A DNA stretch of 64,000 nucleotides, taken from contig CBDULP010000012.1 in the NCBI GenBank assembly GCA_965368085.1, positions 1 through 64,000 on the forward strand. Reading direction: 5' to 3'. A program made the position numbers and the translations under genes. The notes under the pieces are model-generated. The model was given only the letters and a program-made list of their open reading frames with translations. It searched no databases and was not told the DNA's origin. The DNA is from Peptoclostridium sp965368085 (GTDB lineage: Bacteria; Bacillota; Clostridia; Peptostreptococcales; Peptostreptococcaceae). Numbering within the stretch: the stretch's first letter is position 1; each line of letters starts with the position of its first letter. Of the stretch, positions 1 to 8,760 are shown one piece after another.

Positions 1-578
1 CCTACAACCTTTATGAGCGCAACTACAGACATGGCAACCATTATGAAAAGCACATTTTCAAACAGTCTCACGTTCAGGCCCATAACTGCTGAAAATTCAT
101 CGTCGAACAGGAATGATTTCCAGTAGCTGAAAAATGAAAATATAAATGTTGTAACTATGACTACAAGTGCCGCCATAAGCATCACATTTGACCTTGAAAC
201 GGTGAGTATGTCTCCAAATAGGTACGATGTCATGTCGGGCGGATATCCCGGAGTCATTGCGATGAAAAGTATTCCAAGGGCCATTCCGCTTGACCAGAAC
301 ATTCCAGTAAGAGCGTCTGAATTGGTTCCGGTGTTTTTTCTAATGCCTGAAACCGCAAGTGCAGAAGTGACGGCAAACAAGAGTCCTGGTATTATGGGCT
401 CTATGCCTATTAGATAGCCAAGGCCTATGCCTCCGAATGAGGCGTGGGCGATGCCTCCGCTGAGCATAACAAGCTGTTTTTGTACTATTATTGTACCTAT
501 TATTCCGCAGACTATGCTTGAGAGAATGGCTCCCATTATTGCATTTTGGACAAAAGAGTATCCGAGTGCATCAAACAT
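1..578 (-). CDS. Metal ABC transporter permease (ZnuB/MntB family), 3' end cut by window
   Basis: Membrane subunit of an ABC importer for zinc or manganese. About 192 codons are visible, read leftward; the C-terminus lies beyond position 1. The start MFDALGYSF is followed by hydrophobic helices, with the family hallmark GGIAHASFGGIGLG near residues 41-54. The ATG at 578-576 follows an AGGAGGA ribosome site and overlaps the end of the ATPase gene by 8 bases, so the two are translationally coupled. It is the third gene of a binding protein, ATPase, permease operon. The ABC-3 family is clear; the metal is inferred from the family and the His-rich loop of the binding protein. Confidence 0.9.
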   Translation of the reverse strand, partial: MFDALGYSFVQNAIMGAILSSIVCGIIGTIIVQKQLVMLSGGIAHASFGGIGLGYLIGIEPIIPGLLFAVTSALAVSGIRKNTGTNSDALTGMFWSSGMALGILFIAMTPGYPPDMTSYLFGDILTVSRSNVMLMAALVVIVTTFIFSFFSYWKSFLFDDEFSAVMGLNVRLFENVLFIMVAMSVVALIKVV

Positions 579-1356
579 CAGAATCATCCTCCTTTAATGA
601 ATTACGGTCTATATGAGGACTTAAAACCCTGTGAGGGAAGCCGTGGGCTATCATGTCTATAGGGCATCCGTATATTTTCTCGACGCTTACGCTAATGTCG
701 AATTCATCCTCGCCGTGGTAGTAAAGCTTCTTGTTGAGGCAGGCTATGCTGTGCACATATGACGATATTGTGCCTATGTCATGGCTTACGATTATAACCG
801 CCATGTCTTTGCTCAAAGCGCTTAAAAATTCGTATATATTTGATTTTGAGGTCGAGTCGACGCTTGCGGTGGGCTCGTCCAGAAGAAGCACTTCGGGACT
901 TGAAACAAGGGCTCTTGCTATGAGAACCTTCTGCAGTTGTCCACCTGAAAGTGTACCTATCTGTCTTTTTTCAAGCTCCAAAATGCCTAAAAGGGATAGT
1001 GTCTTTTTGGCTTTGTATACATCTGAACTTGAATATTTGTGGAAAAGCTTTGCTTCGCCGCCCAACATGCCCGTAAGTACGACTTCGAGAACGTTTATGG
1101 GAAATTCCTTGCTAAAAGATGAAAACTGAGGAACATAGCCTATTGGGCGGGAGCTGTTGAGTTTTATGCTGCCATATGAGGGCTTTATAAGCCCGCATAT
1201 GGATTTTAAAAGTGTACTTTTTCCTCCTCCATTGGGTCCTATTATTCCAAGGAACTCATCTTTTCTTACATCCAGATTTACGGACTCTATGGCGCAGTGG
1301 TCATTGTAACACACGGTAAGGTCTTTTATTTCGAGTATAAAGTCGTCGGTTTTCAC
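571..1356 (-). CDS. Metal ABC transporter ATP-binding protein (ZnuC/MntA-like)
   Basis: Cytoplasmic ATPase that powers the metal importer. The 261 residues carry a Walker A GPNGGGKST at 40-48 (the usual alanine is glycine), signature LSGGQLQKV near 137, and Walker B VLLLDEPT near 155. The start is GTG at 1356 with AAGGAGG upstream. It overlaps the stop of the binding-protein gene by four bases (GTGA), a typical coupled arrangement. The C-terminal tail after residue 235 is short and acidic (EEDDSDV). Zinc versus manganese cannot be decided from this subunit. Confidence 0.92.
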   Translation of the reverse strand: MKTDDFILEIKDLTVCYNDHCAIESVNLDVRKDEFLGIIGPNGGGKSTLLKSICGLIKPSYGSIKLNSSRPIGYVPQFSSFSKEFPINVLEVVLTGMLGGEAKLFHKYSSSDVYKAKKTLSLLGILELEKRQIGTLSGGQLQKVLIARALVSSPEVLLLDEPTASVDSTSKSNIYEFLSALSKDMAVIIVSHDIGTISSYVHSIACLNKKLYYHGEDEFDISVSVEKIYGCPIDMIAHGFPHRVLSPHIDRNSLKEDDSDV

Positions 1357-2291
1357 TGGAGAACCTCCTTGAATGTGCTTGCAATTTTCTCCATGTTCTC
1401 GATGTAGTTTCCTGAAAGTGTTGAAATTTCAGTGGTTTTGCCTCCGATTTCATTCGCGAGAGTTTTTGACTGGTTGCTGTCGATTTCAGATTGGTAGAAT
1501 ACGACCTTTATGTTATTTTCTCTTGCAAAGTCGATTATGGACTGAAGCTCCTTTGCGCTTGCATTTTTCCCGCTGATTTCCACACTTATCATTTCCAAGC
1601 CGTAATCATCGGCAAAATAGCCGAGAGCAGGATGGTATATTATAAATGACTTGTTTTGAATTCCATCAAGAGTTTGTTTTATTTTCAGATCGAGACTGGA
1701 CAGCTTTTCCTTGTATGACTTTGCGTTTTTCAGGTATATTTCACTGTTTTCATTGTCCATTTCCGAGAGCTCCTTTGCAATGATATCCACCATAACCATG
1801 ACTCTTTTGGGAGACATCCATATATGAGGGTCCTTCATACCCAAATCATGCTCTTTCGAGGTCTTGTCGATATTGTCACTTTGAATTTCTCCGTCTTCGT
1901 GGGAGTGTGTTTCATTAAAGTACCTGTGAGGATATTTTTTTTCAACTTCATCGTCAAGCCTTACTATTTTGAGCCGTGGGTTGAGTTCATTTGCTTTTTT
2001 GAGTATATTTGCATCTTCTGCGGGAACGCCTATTGTAAAATATATTGAAGCATTGCTGAAAGATTGCATTTCAAGCGGCGTAGGCTGGTAGTTTGAAGGG
2101 CTGCTTCCAGGCGGTATCATTGTAACCACGTCCACAAGATCGCCAGCTACCGCATGTACAAATTCCTTTTCTGGAACTATGGATACTGCCACTACAGGCT
2201 TTGATGGTTTTTCTGGCGGGGAGCTGCTGCATCCTGAAAATAAAAATGACATGACTAGTACGGAAACTAATAATAAAATGTGTTTCTTCAT
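1353..2291 (-). CDS. Metal ABC transporter substrate-binding lipoprotein (ZnuA/TroA family)
   Basis: Extracellular metal-capture protein anchored by lipid. The signal peptide ends in the lipobox LFSGC with the acceptor Cys at residue 21. Three of the four usual metal ligands are visible: His in DPHIWMSP, His in YHPALGYF and Asp in SEIDSNQS. The first ligand, normally His in an HxYEP motif, is replaced in SPSNYQPTP. A His/Glu-rich loop (HRYFNETHSHEDGE, near residues 122-135) is typical of zinc-type proteins. First gene of the leftward operon. A small dyad at 2314-2326 lies just upstream and may be a metal-regulator operator. Confidence 0.9.
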   Translation of the reverse strand: MKKHILLLVSVLVMSFLFSGCSSSPPEKPSKPVVAVSIVPEKEFVHAVAGDLVDVVTMIPPGSSPSNYQPTPLEMQSFSNASIYFTIGVPAEDANILKKANELNPRLKIVRLDDEVEKKYPHRYFNETHSHEDGEIQSDNIDKTSKEHDLGMKDPHIWMSPKRVMVMVDIIAKELSEMDNENSEIYLKNAKSYKEKLSSLDLKIKQTLDGIQNKSFIIYHPALGYFADDYGLEMISVEISGKNASAKELQSIIDFARENNIKVVFYQSEIDSNQSKTLANEIGGKTTEISTLSGNYIENMEKIASTFKEVLQ

Positions 2292-2313
2292 AGAACACCT
2301 CCAAAAAAAAGTA

Positions 2314-2326
2314 AATGAAATTCATT
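2314..2326. promoter_or_regulatory. Candidate operator dyad upstream of the metal ABC operon
   Basis: AATGAA-A-TTCATT is a perfect 6-1-6 inverted repeat, 23 bases upstream of the ATG of the binding-protein gene. Its size and position fit a Fur/Zur/MntR-type site, but it does not match the Bacillus Zur or Fur consensus closely. Inference only. Confidence 0.25.
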
Positions 2327-2454
2327 CGCAAATAATAATAAATTATACATGTATACGCAGAATATCTCAAGTATTTAAAAAACTATAATATATTTATTTT
2401 AAATACCCATTTCGAAATTATAATACCAGCGGGAATAGGAGTCAAGCGGCGCCA

Positions 2455-2465
2455 TATGCTATAAT
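2455..2465 (+). promoter_or_regulatory. Extended -10 promoter candidate for cobO
   Basis: TATGCTATAAT contains a perfect -10 (TATAAT, 2460-2465) with the extended TGn motif and no good -35 box. It sits about 120 bases upstream of the corrinoid adenosyltransferase start. No B12-box sequence was found in the leader. Confidence 0.4.
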
Positions 2466-2585
2466 TGTTGAATATGGACGTCATGGTATGTTAATATAGG
2501 CTAAAATATAAAAAACGAATAAATTTAGACTAAATGAGCTAAATTCAAATAATAACTGTATAAAAGCTTAGGGGAGGGATATCAT

Positions 2586-3116
2586 ATGATTGAAAAGGGA
2601 CTTATACAAATATATACAGGAGACGGAAAGGGAAAAACTACAGCATCTGTGGGACAGGGGATAAGAGCCTGTGGCAGGGGGCTTAAAGTTTACATGGTCC
2701 AGTTTTTAAAGTCTTCTGACACGGGAGAGATGAATATACTGCAAAACATAGACGGATTCGATGTATTCAGATTTCAAAAGGAAAGGGGCTTTTTCTGGAC
2801 TCTGGGTGAAGAAGAGATAAAAGAGGTTCAAAGAGAGACAGACATGGCTCTTGAGTTCATAGAAAATACATTAAGGGAAAATACATGCGATGTACTAATA
2901 CTGGACGAGATAATGGGAGCCATATCGAACGGGCTTATACAGATTCCGAAGCTTTTGAGGATACTGGAGCAAAAGCCAGAGGGCATGGAGGTAATAATGA
3001 CGGGAAGAAACGTTCCAAAAGAGCTGAAGGAAATGGCAGATCTCGTTACGGAGATGAAAAAGGTGAAGCACCCGTTTGACAAGGGGATAGGAGCGAGAAA
3101 GGGAATAGAATACTAA
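2586..3116 (+). CDS. cobO: Corrinoid adenosyltransferase (CobO/BtuR family)
   Basis: Transfers the adenosyl group of ATP to the cobalt of reduced corrinoids, giving adenosylcobalamin precursors. The 176-residue length is normal for CobO/BtuR. Near the N-terminus is the P-loop TGDGKGKTT (residues 11-19), followed by GQGIRACGRG and YMVQFLKS; VLILDEIMGA near 103 is the Walker B-like segment, and MTGRNVP follows near 138. Start ATG with GGGAGGG eight bases upstream. It stands alone between two regulatory gaps. B12-dependent enzymes would be expected elsewhere in the genome. Confidence 0.93.
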   Translation: MIEKGLIQIYTGDGKGKTTASVGQGIRACGRGLKVYMVQFLKSSDTGEMNILQNIDGFDVFRFQKERGFFWTLGEEEIKEVQRETDMALEFIENTLRENTCDVLILDEIMGAISNGLIQIPKLLRILEQKPEGMEVIMTGRNVPKELKEMADLVTEMKKVKHPFDKGIGARKGIEY

Positions 3117-3167
3117 TTAGTAAACTCTATAGGATTCTTCAAATAATCAATGGGAGTTAAATGTCAA

Positions 3168-3216
3168 AAAAAGATTGGAACAGGGAATTTATTCCCGTTT
3201 CAATCTTTTTTTGTAT
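3168..3216. terminator. Bidirectional terminator between cobO and the HAD gene
   Basis: GATTGGAAC-A-GGGAA, loop TTTA, TTCCC-GTTTCAATC followed by a run of T; an A-run precedes it, so it can end both convergent transcripts. Confidence 0.85.
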
Positions 3217-3264
3217 ACCAAATTAATGGATGATCTTTATGTAAATCTGTGCACGTGTAAAAGT

Positions 3265-3993
3265 CTACAGTTCTATTGTGTCTATGTCTGACTTCAGATT
3301 GTATATCACATCTTTTCGCTCTACTATTATGCTTATCTTTTCAGAAAGCTCAGGCTCGCTTTTGATTTTATATACAAGCTCATGAGTAGGATTTATTGCT
3401 ACAGGATGTTTTACCTTTTTGAGCATCGAAAGGTCTCCGTTTGTATCTCCGTATGCATAGCACTGAGAAAGGTCTATATCGTATTTTTTTATGAATTCTC
3501 CTATGGCTACATTCTTGTCATTGGACTCCCACATAGGTTCTATTTTCCCGCTGAAAACGCCGTTTTCGAATATGTATTTTGTTCCTATATAGTCGGTGGC
3601 ATCATACATTTTGGACATTTTTTCAACTAAAAAATCAGGGCTTCCCGATATGAATATTACTGTATGGCCCATATCTACATGCCACTTTATCATTGCCCTT
3701 GTGTACCTGTAGACTTTGTCGAACTTTAAGGTTATCACCCTGTCGCTTGTATAGTCTATTATCTCCCTCTTGACTCCCTTTAGCGAATCTATATATATCT
3801 GGGCTGCTTCAAGCAGGTAATTGTCGTATTCACCTTTTCTTTTTACCCATTTTTCATAAGTGTGCTTGAGCTGATCATACCAATATTTATCATTGATAAC
3901 CTCGAACTTGATAAGTTTTTTAAAATGCTCTATCATCAGTGAATCCCTGTGTAGAGTACCGTCTATGTCGAAAAAAGCTGCAATATTTCCCAA
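3265..3993 (-). CDS. HAD-superfamily subfamily IB hydrolase (SerB-like phosphatase)
   Basis: Predicted cytoplasmic phosphomonoesterase. Motif I FFDIDGTLHRDS lies at the very N-terminus, motif II is IFISGSPD, and motif III/IV is YAYGDTNGDLSML, the pattern of the IB group that includes phosphoserine phosphatase and lipid-phosphate phosphatases. The TTG at 3993 is chosen because AGGAAGGTG lies nine bases upstream; the longer open frame begins with unrelated AT-rich codons. That gives 242 residues. The first Asp of DxDGT and the GDxxxD motif are intact, so it should be active. Substrate unknown. Confidence 0.82.
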   Translation of the reverse strand: MGNIAAFFDIDGTLHRDSLMIEHFKKLIKFEVINDKYWYDQLKHTYEKWVKRKGEYDNYLLEAAQIYIDSLKGVKREIIDYTSDRVITLKFDKVYRYTRAMIKWHVDMGHTVIFISGSPDFLVEKMSKMYDATDYIGTKYIFENGVFSGKIEPMWESNDKNVAIGEFIKKYDIDLSQCYAYGDTNGDLSMLKKVKHPVAINPTHELVYKIKSEPELSEKISIIVERKDVIYNLKSDIDTIEL

Positions 3994-4264
3994 TAGTAAC
4001 ACCTTCCTAGCATCATATATTTTTAGTGCAAAAATACAACCGTTATTGAAATTATGTGTATTATTAATTATACAATAATAGTGAAGCATTTAAACAGATT
4101 TTGGGACAATTCTCCCATTAGGTTTATAGGTTACGGCATACAGTAATTATGTTTATTATAGAAAATATGCATGGTTTTGTCATCTATAAAATCTATAAGT
4201 ATTATAGTTAAAACTTTATTTTACGGAAATGGATGTCCTTTTGGAACAAATCATCGAAATTGGT
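3994..4264. other. AT-rich intergenic stretch between divergent genes
   Basis: Between the leftward HAD gene and the rightward 363-residue gene. Only the promoter at 4265-4293 was recognised; no ORF with a ribosome site and no clear hairpin. Confidence 0.5.
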
Positions 4265-4293
4265 TTGAAAAAGTATTCCAAGAGTTATATAAT
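4265..4293 (+). promoter_or_regulatory. SigmaA promoter for the 4360 gene
   Basis: TTGAAA (4265-4270), 17-base spacer, TATAAT (4288-4293). The predicted transcript starts about 60 bases before the ATG. Confidence 0.75.
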
Positions 4294-4359
4294 TATTATT
4301 TAGATATTATTCAGTTGAATGGCATGTAAATGCCAAAGAGACTTTAGAGAAGGTGACAT

Positions 4360-5451
4360 ATGGAATTTTTATATGCGAAGATTACAAATTCAAGGCTCAT
4401 GGGGAGCATGGGGCTTAGAATATCGTGGGAAAATAAAAAAGAAAAATTAGACCAGTATTTCCTTTTGGATTGCGAGGGGCTTGGTCTTGCAGACTATATG
4501 GGGATATGGAATGGGAATGACAAGAAGCTTTTTAATGAAGAGGAAAGACTCATGGGGGGTCTGGGTTCGGATAGTATATATATATCAAAATATGAGGCAG
4601 TTTTTCTTGTGAAGGAATATGCAGGCAAGAACATAAGCTATGGAAAGCCCCTTCCTGCCCAAAAAGAAGAGTATGATTTCGTACTGGAAATGGAAATTGG
4701 CCATGTTGACAGAAAGAATCTTTTTTTCAAGCTTTGCAAAAAAATTGAAAGCGATGTGGAGTTTGTAAATTACATGGCTATGAGGTTCATAGCAAGGGAC
4801 CGGGAGGCTTTAGGATTTTATTCTCCAAATCCTGAACTGAAAAATATGAAAATAACCTATGCAAATGGAACCCTGCTTAAAAATTCAGTTAGAAAATTAA
4901 AAAATGGAAATTATATATGCAGATGTATTTATGAGGACAGGGATGCATATTTTACAGCCAGCATAGGCTTTACTATGGAAAATTCAAAATACGGTTACTG
5001 CCTGAGGGCTATAAAGATTGGCAAAGTGTTACAGGTGGACTGTCTTGACGCCTTGGAGGAGATAAAAAGGGACGAATATATGGGCATATATATAATAGAT
5101 GACGTGGAGAATTTCAGGAGGGAATTCATTGATGATATGAGTCACTGTCTTAAAAGCCCTTTTGAAAAAGGGGTGATGCTTACGCAGTTCAAGCCTGATA
5201 ATAGTCATGTTGCGGCTGGAGAGTACTTCATAAGCAATGATATAGACTCAATCTTTTTTGTTTCTGATTCTGGCCAGCTTTTGGTCTCAAACTATGACAT
5301 GGATGCCAGGATAGATGCAGACTCAAATCTTTTAAGCAGATACGGAGAGTACCTGTCCCTCAATGATGAATTCATATTTTCGGGATCGCTCATATATGAT
5401 TTTGCACAGGATTCAGCCGGGAGTTTTTATGAATTTCTGTCAAAAAGGTAA
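4360..5451 (+). CDS. Unrecognised 363-residue cytoplasmic protein
   Basis: I do not recognise this family. It has no signal peptide or membrane segment, is rich in aromatic and charged residues, and shows no obvious catalytic motif. A glycine-containing N-terminal section (SRLMGSMGLRISWE, then GLGLADYMG) leads to a mixed alpha/beta body. The ATG follows GAAGGTG with good spacing, and a strong sigmaA promoter at 4265 and a bidirectional terminator at 5533 frame it as a single-gene unit, so it is a real gene. Codon use matches its neighbours. Confidence 0.8.
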   Translation: MEFLYAKITNSRLMGSMGLRISWENKKEKLDQYFLLDCEGLGLADYMGIWNGNDKKLFNEEERLMGGLGSDSIYISKYEAVFLVKEYAGKNISYGKPLPAQKEEYDFVLEMEIGHVDRKNLFFKLCKKIESDVEFVNYMAMRFIARDREALGFYSPNPELKNMKITYANGTLLKNSVRKLKNGNYICRCIYEDRDAYFTASIGFTMENSKYGYCLRAIKIGKVLQVDCLDALEEIKRDEYMGIYIIDDVENFRREFIDDMSHCLKSPFEKGVMLTQFKPDNSHVAAGEYFISNDIDSIFFVSDSGQLLVSNYDMDARIDADSNLLSRYGEYLSLNDEFIFSGSLIYDFAQDSAGSFYEFLSKR

Positions 5452-5532
5452 TGCGCAGTCAGCCAATGCATCGATAATAGTTTTCGCATTTACAGGGAGA
5501 GAACACATGATTTTATAGCTTTAAAAAAATAT

Positions 5533-5584
5533 AAAAAGGCCTTAACATGTTAAACTGGATGTTTGCATATTAAGGCCTTTTGGT
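5533..5584. terminator. Bidirectional terminator, 4360 gene / FtsA-like gene
   Basis: AAAAGGCCTTAA pairs with TTAAGGCCTTTT around a 26-base loop; A-run before and T-run after. It serves both convergent genes. Confidence 0.8.
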
Positions 5585-5622
5585 TTGGAAATATAGAATT
5601 TTAGCTTATATGTGGGATATGA

Positions 5623-7632
5623 CTATTTCCATGAAATTTCAATGACATCTCCATTTTTAAGCTCGTAATTGAAGCTTTCCCTTATGCCGTTTACTGACAT
5701 TGTCAAAAAGCCTTGTGGTTTTGATATATCGAAATCTATATATTCGAATACGTCGGTAAGTATGAACTTTTCCTTTGAGTGAGATATGTCGACTTTTTCA
5801 CCATTTACAATTATAGATATGGATTTTTGTATTTTAACGGAATTTGGGTGTGTTGCTGTTAAATCGTCAAAATCTTGAACTGATGGATCTGGGGTTTCAA
5901 TTTCATAAATATACGCGTCATCTGAACTTTCATAATCAAAATCGAATTCCAGCTCATTTACACTTTGCGTATAATTGGCTGCATCATGTGAAAGTTCAGT
6001 GCCGGTTGAACTTTCAGGGGCTGAATCCGATATGTTATCACCTGAAGATTTTATGACTATTCTGTCTCCAGATGAAAGAACAGAGTCTGACTTGGCATCA
6101 ATTCCATTTACGCTTATTGAGGATTTTTCTATTGTAGCCTCATCGTAACCTTCAAGCTTCAGGCACTCATAAAGCATGGGCTTTCTCTGACTGCCTTTTT
6201 GCGCATTCACCACTGTTATTTCGTCTCCGTCTGAAAGAGAATCTGCAAGGCTTGCGTTTTTCCCATTTAATATTATCTGGGCGGGTATTCCCGGAAGGCC
6301 CTTTATATTTTTTTCGGATCCATTGAGTATATAGATGAATTCATCTCCGGTTTGGGGTATTAGATTCCTTGGATTGAACCCAGACATCACAAGAGCATCT
6401 GAAACCGAAAGAAGTTTTGAATTGAACATCCTTATGGACTTTTCATTGAAAACTATTTCTATGAAATTCTTTTTTGCGCTTATTGAATGCTCAAGGGCTA
6501 TGCCAAGAGGAGTTATGGCATCTGGACCCTGCAGCCTATCCTCTATGCCCTCGAATTCATTTGCTATTGAAGAATCTCTCACGGCAACTCTTTGCTCAGG
6601 TATTTCGAGTTCCGCTGCTATTACATGAGGAAGAAGGGGGATCTGGCTGGCGCCTCCAACTAGGAATACGGCACCTGGAGATTTTGTATTATATCTTAGT
6701 ATCTCTTGGGCTATTTGCACGCCCATTTCACGTATGGAATCTTCTATTGAGGACACCATTTCCTGAGGGCTTATTACATGCTCTATCCCTACTATATCAA
6801 AAAAGGTTATGTCATCAGGGCTGGAAAGCTGTCTTTTTACGAGTTCGGCAGTGTCAAAGTCGAGAAGATATTTTTGGGATATAGCTTCGGTTATTTTGTC
6901 GCCGGCTCCAGGAACCATTGCATATGCGCTTATTGTACCTTTGTTTGTAATCGCTATATCGCATGTTCCCGCTCCTATGTCCACCATGGCAAGGTTCAAA
7001 AGCCTCATGTTTTTCTTTATGGCTATGTTTATTGCAGCTATAGGCTCAAGTGTGAGGCTTTCAACTTCAAGCCCAACCCTGTCCATTACGCTGTAGAGGC
7101 TGTCAACGACTATGTTTGGAAGAAATGTGGCAAGTATTTCAACCGATATTTGTTCTCCGCGGTGGCCTATCAGGGATTCGATGTAATTGCCGTCAAGATA
7201 ATATGCGCTCACTGAATGGCCTACGCAGTAGTATTTTGATCCTGGAGTTTGAAGGGTCTCGCCCAGAAGGGACTGGGCATTTTGAATGGCTTCAAGCTCA
7301 AGGCTTTCGACTGAGGTCTTGTTCACTTCGCTTGTGAAGTCTACATCCATTTGAGCGCTGCCCCTTGAGGTTTTGAGTGCTCTTCCGGCAGCCGCTATGG
7401 CGACTCTTTCAAGCTGGAAACCTATCTTGGATTCAAGTGAATATTTCACTTTAGATACGATTTTTGCGACTCCATCTATATCATGTATCTGACCGTCATA
7501 CATTGTTCTTTTTTCGTGTTCTATTATTTCACTTGCTATAATCTTGAGTTTTTCATCTTCCTGTGTGCAGACAACACCTATTATGGATCTTGTTCCTATA
7601 TCAAGTGCAAATATTATATTTTTATTTTCCAT
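5623..7632 (-). CDS. FtsA-like cell-division actin-fold protein with C-terminal extension
   Basis: Actin/Hsp70-fold ATPase of the FtsA/PilM group. The phosphate-1 motif is ALDIGTRSIIG near residues 9-19, phosphate-2 is MVDIGAGTCDIAI near 215-228, and the adenosine motif is AVFLVGGASQIPLL near 319. FtsA proper is about 420 residues; this one is 669, with about 270 extra residues holding two copies of a beta-rich piece (a GDEITVVN segment, then a GDRIVIKSSGD segment) and a final SVNGIRESF ... LKNGDVIEISW unit. An acidic, low-complexity linker lies near residues 540-580. No minC/ftsZ neighbours. Long variants of this kind occur in clostridia; the role in division or envelope assembly is inferred. 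Confidence 0.8.
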   Translation of the reverse strand: MENKNIIFALDIGTRSIIGVVCTQEDEKLKIIASEIIEHEKRTMYDGQIHDIDGVAKIVSKVKYSLESKIGFQLERVAIAAAGRALKTSRGSAQMDVDFTSEVNKTSVESLELEAIQNAQSLLGETLQTPGSKYYCVGHSVSAYYLDGNYIESLIGHRGEQISVEILATFLPNIVVDSLYSVMDRVGLEVESLTLEPIAAINIAIKKNMRLLNLAMVDIGAGTCDIAITNKGTISAYAMVPGAGDKITEAISQKYLLDFDTAELVKRQLSSPDDITFFDIVGIEHVISPQEMVSSIEDSIREMGVQIAQEILRYNTKSPGAVFLVGGASQIPLLPHVIAAELEIPEQRVAVRDSSIANEFEGIEDRLQGPDAITPLGIALEHSISAKKNFIEIVFNEKSIRMFNSKLLSVSDALVMSGFNPRNLIPQTGDEFIYILNGSEKNIKGLPGIPAQIILNGKNASLADSLSDGDEITVVNAQKGSQRKPMLYECLKLEGYDEATIEKSSISVNGIDAKSDSVLSSGDRIVIKSSGDNISDSAPESSTGTELSHDAANYTQSVNELEFDFDYESSDDAYIYEIETPDPSVQDFDDLTATHPNSVKIQKSISIIVNGEKVDISHSKEKFILTDVFEYIDFDISKPQGFLTMSVNGIRESFNYELKNGDVIEISWK

Positions 7633-7868
7633 AAAAACTCTCCTTTATATGAATGAAGCTGTCATATGTAAATAATATCAGATTTGCGCGCGATTGGGAC
7701 GACAAAATATCGGATAAATATTTACCATATGATAATGAAGCTTAAAAAATATCCTATGCAAATATTATACATTATAGTGTGAATGTTTTCAGGAGTATAT
7801 CAGGTGCAAACGGGTTTTTTACGGATTTCAGTCAGTGTGGAAATTTGGCATGTACTTATTTAGAGTTA

Positions 7869-7897
7869 TTGATAGTGCCGTGTAATATGGGTATAAA
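7869..7897 (+). promoter_or_regulatory. SigmaA promoter for the stalk-domain gene
   Basis: TTGATA (7869-7874), 17-base spacer, TATAAA (7892-7897), about 30 bases before the ATG. Confidence 0.7.
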
Positions 7898-7928
7898 TAA
7901 ATAAAAGACTATTTTCGGGGTGGTGCAT

Positions 7929-8696
7929 ATGGATATGAAAAAAACTGCATTTATTATACTGGTTTGTGTGGGCCTGATGTATTTTGTTTCATTTGCCCAG
8001 GAGGAAAAAACATCGCCAGAACTGAGCAAAAGCATAGGAGATGTATCTGAAATGACCCACGATACAGATACTTTACCTAAAGTAAGTGAAGACATAGGGA
8101 TTGAGATAGATGGCAAAGATTTTGGAGAAGCGATATCCCCTATAATATATGAGGGAAGGGCATATTTGCCTGTGCGTTTTTTGGCTGAAATGCTTGGAAT
8201 GGCTGTATTTTGGAATGAAGATGAAAAGACAATAGAACTTGGCGAAAAGGACGATGCCAAAGGTGTAAGCATATATGAATATGAAAACAGGTTTAATTCT
8301 GAATATACAACTGATGAGGAAATACTTGATATAAATGGGGAAAAGGGCGAGTATGGTATAGTTTTCAGAAAGGATTTTGGAGACAAGGACAGTGACTCTG
8401 CAGGATATATCAACTATGCGGCTATAGTAAGGCCTTATGGTGCATATCAAAAATTCGGAGGATCTATATATTTGGAGAATGATACTAATGCAGATGAAGT
8501 TTTATTCAAGTTCTATGAAAACTACGCTGAAGAAATACTGATCAAGGAATTGGTGGTCAAAAGAGGAGAGCGGGTTGACTTTGAAATGGACATACCGGGG
8601 GTTCAAAGTATATATATATACCAAAGGAGCGAAGACCGCATAGAGAAATACAGCGATCCTGTAAAGATGGTTATAATGGAGCCTTACTTCAAGTGA
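7929..8696 (+). CDS. Secreted protein with copper-amine-oxidase-type N-terminal (stalk) domain
   Basis: Exported protein of about 255 residues. A signal peptide (MKKTAFIILVCVGLMYFVSFAQ) ends after about 25 residues. Near residues 55-100 is the Cu_amine_oxidN1-type stalk domain, with the pattern GKDFGEAISPIIYEGRAYLP then VRFLAEMLGM and FWNEDEKTIEL. This domain is common in clostridial surface proteins and is not itself an oxidase. The remaining 150 residues look like a beta-sandwich and match nothing I know. The ATG at 7929 is preferred over the upstream GTG codons because GGGGTGG lies five bases before it. Its 3' end converges on the SDR gene. Confidence 0.72.
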   Translation: MDMKKTAFIILVCVGLMYFVSFAQEEKTSPELSKSIGDVSEMTHDTDTLPKVSEDIGIEIDGKDFGEAISPIIYEGRAYLPVRFLAEMLGMAVFWNEDEKTIELGEKDDAKGVSIYEYENRFNSEYTTDEEILDINGEKGEYGIVFRKDFGDKDSDSAGYINYAAIVRPYGAYQKFGGSIYLENDTNADEVLFKFYENYAEEILIKELVVKRGERVDFEMDIPGVQSIYIYQRSEDRIEKYSDPVKMVIMEPYFK

Positions 8697-8734
8697 TGGT
8701 TAGAATCAGAGTTGAATATGCTTAAAGTTTTGGT

Positions 8735-8760
8735 GAGGATTTGTCATATGACAAATCCTC
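8735..8760. repeat. 26-base perfect palindrome at a convergent gene end
   Basis: GAGGATTTGTCAT followed by its exact reverse complement ATGACAAATCCTC. It includes the stop and last codons of the leftward SDR gene. There is no T-run on either side, so it is not a classical intrinsic terminator, but it can form a strong hairpin in either transcript. Confidence 0.6.

Noticed and set aside
2400..2585. Cobalamin riboswitch before cobO
   Set aside because: No B12-box or long aptamer-like structure is visible in the leader.
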